64,000 bases of DNA, from positions 7,650,501-7,714,500 of the forward strand of contig NC_084708.1 in assembly GCF_033807575.1 (NCBI RefSeq), given 5' to 3'. Both the position numbers and the translations under genes were made by a program. The notes beneath the pieces are model-generated. The model was not told the origin of the DNA, made no database searches, and saw nothing but the letters and a program-made list of their open reading frames with translations. This document shows, one piece after another, positions 60,020-64,000 of this stretch. Source of the stretch: Cydia pomonella (lineage: Eukaryota; Arthropoda; Insecta; Lepidoptera; Tortricidae). Position 1 is the first letter of the stretch. Each line of letters begins with the position of its first letter.

Positions 60020-60319
60020 CAAATTCGGTTCTCCATACAAATGTAGTTACGCTCTCATTTTAAAATGACTTGCTAGATTGCTCTGAAACTTTGTACTTAC
60101 AATAGGATATGGTATGTTTATGCCTATAATTAATTTAAAACATAAATGTGAAATGAGAGCCAATTAAGTTCAATATTAAGAATATGTGTCGTTGTTGACT
60201 CGCCGACAACGGAATTGAGAATTTGAGGTGCCATGTTCTGTGCTGTGTAGAAAATCCTGAAATTATAAAGGATTTGTCTTGGCTAGTTTTTACGTATAGG
60301 CTACGTATCACCGAAACGT

Positions 60320-60800
60320 CACAAACACCACGAAGGTTCGGCTTGTACGGGCCCTCGTTTTTCCTATATTCTTATACGCTGCGGAGACCTGGACTATCCG
60401 AAAGACAGAGGAGAAGACGATAGACGCCCTAGAAATATGGTGCTGGAGGAAAATGCTGGGGATATCCTGGACCGAGTTTCGGACTAATGTCTCCATCCGA
60501 GCTAAAACTCCGTATCAAGCAGCGCCTTTCGACTCTCGTAAAGACCCGCATACTCAGTTTTTTCGGTCACGTCTCGAGGAGGAACAACGACTCCATAGAG
60601 CGTCTAGTGGTGCAGGGTAGAGCAAACGGAAAAAGACCGCGCAAAAGGCCACCTATGCGATGGACTGACCAAATCAAATCTGCCATGAAGGGTCCCCTGA
60701 ACGCATTTGCCAGAATGGCCCCCAACCGCGAAAAATGGCGAGAAATCGTACGGCAAGCAACATCTGCGCCTGATATCAGCAGTTGACCACGACGCTCTGC
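60320..60800 (+). mobile_element. RTE-like LINE ORF2 C-terminus, frameshifted
   Basis: One frame reads AAETWTIRKTEEKTIDALEI, then WCWRKMLGISWTEFRTNVS; after a shift the next reads KTRILSFFGHVSRRNNDSIE and RPPMRWTDQIKSAMKG. This is the classic order of insect LINE ends (AETWT..WCWRRML..FFGHV.R..RWTDQI). A GAA-rich tail (60,820-60,830) follows. Inactive. Confidence 0.85.
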
Positions 60801-62162
60801 AAAGAGTACAACGACAAAGAAGAAGAAGACGTATCATATTTGTCTAAAATTTGATTTATTGGTACACATACAAGGGATAGTCTCTAGCTAGGTACGGGGG
60901 CCACACTCGTCAGCGCGACGGCGATATTTTTTACCTTTTACCTAAAAATCTCAAATTTGTGTACGGGCTCAGCTCCTGTTTCGTCTTAAGCTTGAATTTA
61001 ACAGATTCTGACTCACAGGGGGTTTGAGCATGCTGTTGCGTTCGTTTTTAAATTTTGAAAAAAAGAACTAGCCTAACAACACAATAAATGCTTGTTTTTC
61101 ACTATATGGATATACCATGGATTCTTCACTATATCTCCCTGTCTCACTACTATCTGACCTAACCCAGAGGGGAAAATATACCTTATTGGGGCTACTCCGT
61201 CTTCCTCATGATAATATATTTTACTTTACTGAAAAGCAATCGGTATATGATACAAGATGCACATTGTTAAGAGCCGGGGTTAGAACCCACGACCATTGGT
61301 TTTAAGATGAAGCTTTGTATATAATTTGTATTTTGATAATAAATCTGTTTTCTTGTTTACATTTTGTGGTATTGTATTGCTTTATGTTAATTGTCAAGAT
61401 ATTTCTTTCATCCTGGACAATTGTCACATGCGTCACATGTACGTTTTTATGATAGATCTACATCGACGCAACTGCATGTCATTGTCAAAGAGCATATAAA
61501 GACTACGTTTTAAGAGACGGCACTTCCATACTAGCGAATGGAATCAGTTTGTTTCGCAAATCATTACCAAAATGTACGACAAAGAACTGTCAAAGAACCA
61601 TAGTACTAACATAAGCGATTTAAATAGTGTAGTACGCTACACGCTTACGATTCTTATCGATATCGATAAAATGGGGAGGGTTGAATGAAACATAGGCTCC
61701 CGTCTACAAATTTTGTACTCGAACTCAGGTTAGCATCGAGTCCACATTTAAGTTGTATGTTATATAGTGGATAGTTCTTAATTGGACTACTATCTGGTCG
61801 GGCTTAATGTGGACCCGAATTATTTTAATACAGTTTTTAAGTCGTGTTTTTTTATTTTATTAAATGCTTGATTTTCATAATGATGTGCACATACATGTTT
61901 GAATAAATGTAACTTTTCTATGGGAAGATGTATCAGGTCTTCGTTCCCAACAAATTTGGCCCACTGCCTGCATCTGAAAACATACAGCCTTGGAAAAACA
62001 TGACTTTATCTACAGTTTATATTCCATGTGTTTGCTAATGAGATGATCAACTGATTATTTCGCGCTAATATGCATCTATAAATCATGTTTTTCGGCATCC
62101 AGTTATCAACAGCCCTTTATCAATGCTTTAACTTTTTATGTATTTATATGTATGTTAATCAT
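60801..62162. other. Non-coding stretch, nothing recognised
   Basis: AT-rich. The 62-aa frame at 61117 has no motif. A downstream exon of the minus-strand gene at 62,742 could lie here, but none was found. Confidence 0.45.
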
Positions 62163-62384
62163 GAGAACGGGTCTGGCCTTGTTGGCAGCGACCCTGCCTA
62201 TGAAGCCGATGGTCCCAGGTTCAAATCCTGGAACGGGCATTTATTAGTGTGATGAGCATGAATATTTGTTCCTGAGACATGGGTATTTTCTATGTATTTA
62301 TAAATACTTATAAATTAGGTCTATGTACATATACATTATTGCACAAACTGACTTAGTACTAAAGTATGAATGGCATGTGTTGTG

Positions 62385-62425
<41 letters not shown>

Positions 62426-62540
62426 TTGTCTAAGAACCCACAACACATGCCATTCATACTTTAGTACTAAGTCAGTTTGTGTAATAATGTCCTATAATAT
62501 TTCTTTATTAATGCATAAGTAATAGATAATTTATGCATTA
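62163..62540 (+). mobile_element. tRNA-derived SINE with inverted tail duplication
   Basis: The head matches the SINE at 24621 (CTGCCTATGAAGCCGATGGT, B box GGTTCAAATCC). The tail is present twice in opposite orientations around a TA microsatellite (62387-62422): arms 62334-62387 and 62436-62489 are reverse complements over 54 bp with one mismatch. Confidence 0.85.
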
Positions 62541-62741
62541 TTAATCTTCGACGAATTAATTATGGTCATATTGCATGCTAGTTCTAAGGAAATTTCACAT
62601 ATTTAATTTAATTATTTACACTGATATACAAATAAAACAACAGTTATCGATAGTTATAGTACATCCCTAGTTCACAACGAAAAATAATGTAAAATATCTA
62701 ATTTTCGATGTGTTTATATATGTGTGATATGCAATACTTAC

Positions 62742-62851
62742 CAGTCTTCATCCAAGGGAAATTTCGCCATAAAATCCCTTTTTTCGTGATTTTCTCGAGT
62801 GGCTCGCTTGCCACATATTTCACACTTAGTAAACCGTTTTCTCGCTGGCAT
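62742..62851 (-). CDS. First coding exon of an unidentified CxxC (THAP-like?) protein
   Basis: The ATG at 62851-62849 opens MPARKRFTKCEICGKRATRE, then NHEKRDFMAKFPLDED, and the exon ends in TG before a strong donor (gtaagt, intron from 62741 down). A Cys-x2-Cys near the N-terminus followed by F-P-x-D/E-x-x fits the beginning of a THAP zinc finger (MPxxC...C...FPxD...W), but the rest of the domain would be in later exons that I could not find. Family assignment is tentative; coding status is supported by the start, open frame and donor. The gene would run leftwards. Confidence 0.5.
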
Positions 62852-63322
62852 TGTAACAAACTCGCTCTTTACTCTGATCACGGTTGACTATTTTCGATTT
62901 TTGCACTAAATAATAAAGAAATTACACGAAATACCCGAACAAAACATTGAAGCCTTCAAAACAAACAAAGCAATTAGGCTGACAGTAGACTTGATGTAAA
63001 CTTGACAGAATAAATAGCACTGACGTTTTCTTTTTCTTCGTTGGCAATGATTTGCGAAACAAATTCCATACAAAACTTTTTTCTTCCTAGTTGCGTCAGC
63101 CTGATCGGAATTTGGCAGCTAACTCCATCTTGCGTCCAGTAGAAGAATCAAAATCGTACAGGTAAAACTACTCTCTGCCTTAGGATCCCCTTTTAAATGT
63201 CATAAATCCAAACATGGCAGCCATACCCATCGACAAAAAAGTCTACCGTTGATCTAATTTCATTTGACAGTTAACTAATACGTATTCGACACGCTTATAT
63301 TTGACAACTAGAATCCTGACTA

Positions 63323-63782
63323 GAGCTGGGACTGCGTACCAAAAGTACGTCTCTGTTACTCGTACCAAAAGTAAGTCTAAAATACCAGTTTTACGAGTAT
63401 GACCCCCAATAGGCAGTTTACGTATTTGCCGTGCTTAGGCGTCTTACAAATAAGGATTATTTATACAAATATCGACTTATTATTTCGGTAAGGGTCGGAA
63501 ATATGGTGACGTTTTGAGTGAAGGCTATGAATCTATTGTCATATTTTTGTTATATATTATTACATTATTTTTAGATACAACAGACACCCAGACGACCATC
63601 TGTTAACAAAATTTTATTTTACCTAAAGTAACGGTAAGAATGGAGGTACGAGGTGATAAAAGTTTCATATTTGTTTTATTTCAGAAATCAAAGTCCGTAC
63701 TTTTAAATACTCGACAAGCTAAAAGTAGTCTATTACAAATGACCTGTTCCAAAAACTATTCCGGTACAACACCCCGCCTCTA
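63323..63782. mobile_element. Possible non-autonomous DNA element
   Basis: Left CTAGAGCTGGGACTGCGTACC-like end and right GGTACAACACCCCGCCTCTAG-like end are imperfect inverted copies about 460 bp apart. ACTTTTRGTACG-type motifs recur at both sides. No clear target duplication was seen. Confidence 0.4.
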
Positions 63783-64000
63783 GTGTGGATATTGTTCACT
63801 GACAGGTGGTGATAATAGCAATTCGACAAGTCACAATATTTCTCACATCAAATGGAAATCAACACGAAACGTCACTTTTAGCATGTCGAATAAGGGCCCA
63901 GTAAACCGTACGGTTTTTCAGCAGCATTTCAGCAGCAGGAAGGAATAGTCCCTATTAAACGAACTTCGCACCGAACATGGACGCTGTTGTGCGGACTATT

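Noticed and set aside
60487..60786. 99-aa plus-strand frame as a host gene
   Set aside because: It matches the end of LINE ORF2 and is frameshifted from the upstream LINE block.

Overview
The window looks like nuclear DNA of an insect, most likely a moth or butterfly. AT-rich introns and spacers separate two conserved animal genes, and the spacers are full of tRNA-derived SINEs, decayed LINE ends, MITEs and fold-back elements whose sequence style is familiar from Lepidoptera. I saw no bacterial operon, CRISPR array, rRNA, free-standing tRNA or viral gene. The order-level assignment is inference; the two gene identities rest on motifs read directly.

Layout. From 1 to 15.58 kb I recognise no coding exon, only repeats and a few GC-rich patches. 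From 15,585 to 28,332 (+) lie eight exons of Utx (KDM6A family H3K27 demethylase). They give 947 residues of the C-terminal part, including TPR repeats, a JmjC domain with the His/Glu/His iron triad and a four-cysteine zinc site. The N-terminal exons were not found. Everything from just before the JmjC region to the stop codon sits in one very GC-rich 1.54-kb exon. From about 30 to 37.5 kb is a repeat-rich spacer that includes a complete-looking non-autonomous hAT element with 8-bp target duplications.

From 46,418 down to 37,778 (-) lies a full Shc adaptor gene: eight exons, phases consistent throughout, 404 residues, PTB-CH1-SH2. Its stop codon lies exactly at the edge of a 20-bp GC-rich minisatellite. 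Utx and Shc are convergent. Shc introns carry several young-looking DNA elements, including a 625-bp PIF/Harbinger-like element with TAA duplications.

From 46.4 to 64 kb I see mostly repeats: a LINE reverse-transcriptase fragment, a ~106-bp tandem array, MITEs, a ~1.3-kb fold-back element, a RTE-like LINE end, and a SINE whose tail forms a 54-bp inverted repeat around a TA microsatellite. At 62,742-62,851 (-) there is a convincing first coding exon of an unidentified CxxC, possibly THAP-like, protein. At about 51.7 kb (-) there is a weaker candidate exon.

The two identified genes do not form a pathway. Utx acts on chromatin and Shc in receptor tyrosine kinase signalling. The most unusual observations are the minisatellite at the Shc stop codon, the single-exon JmjC half of Utx, and several fold-back structures. 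I found no clear undescribed multi-gene system.
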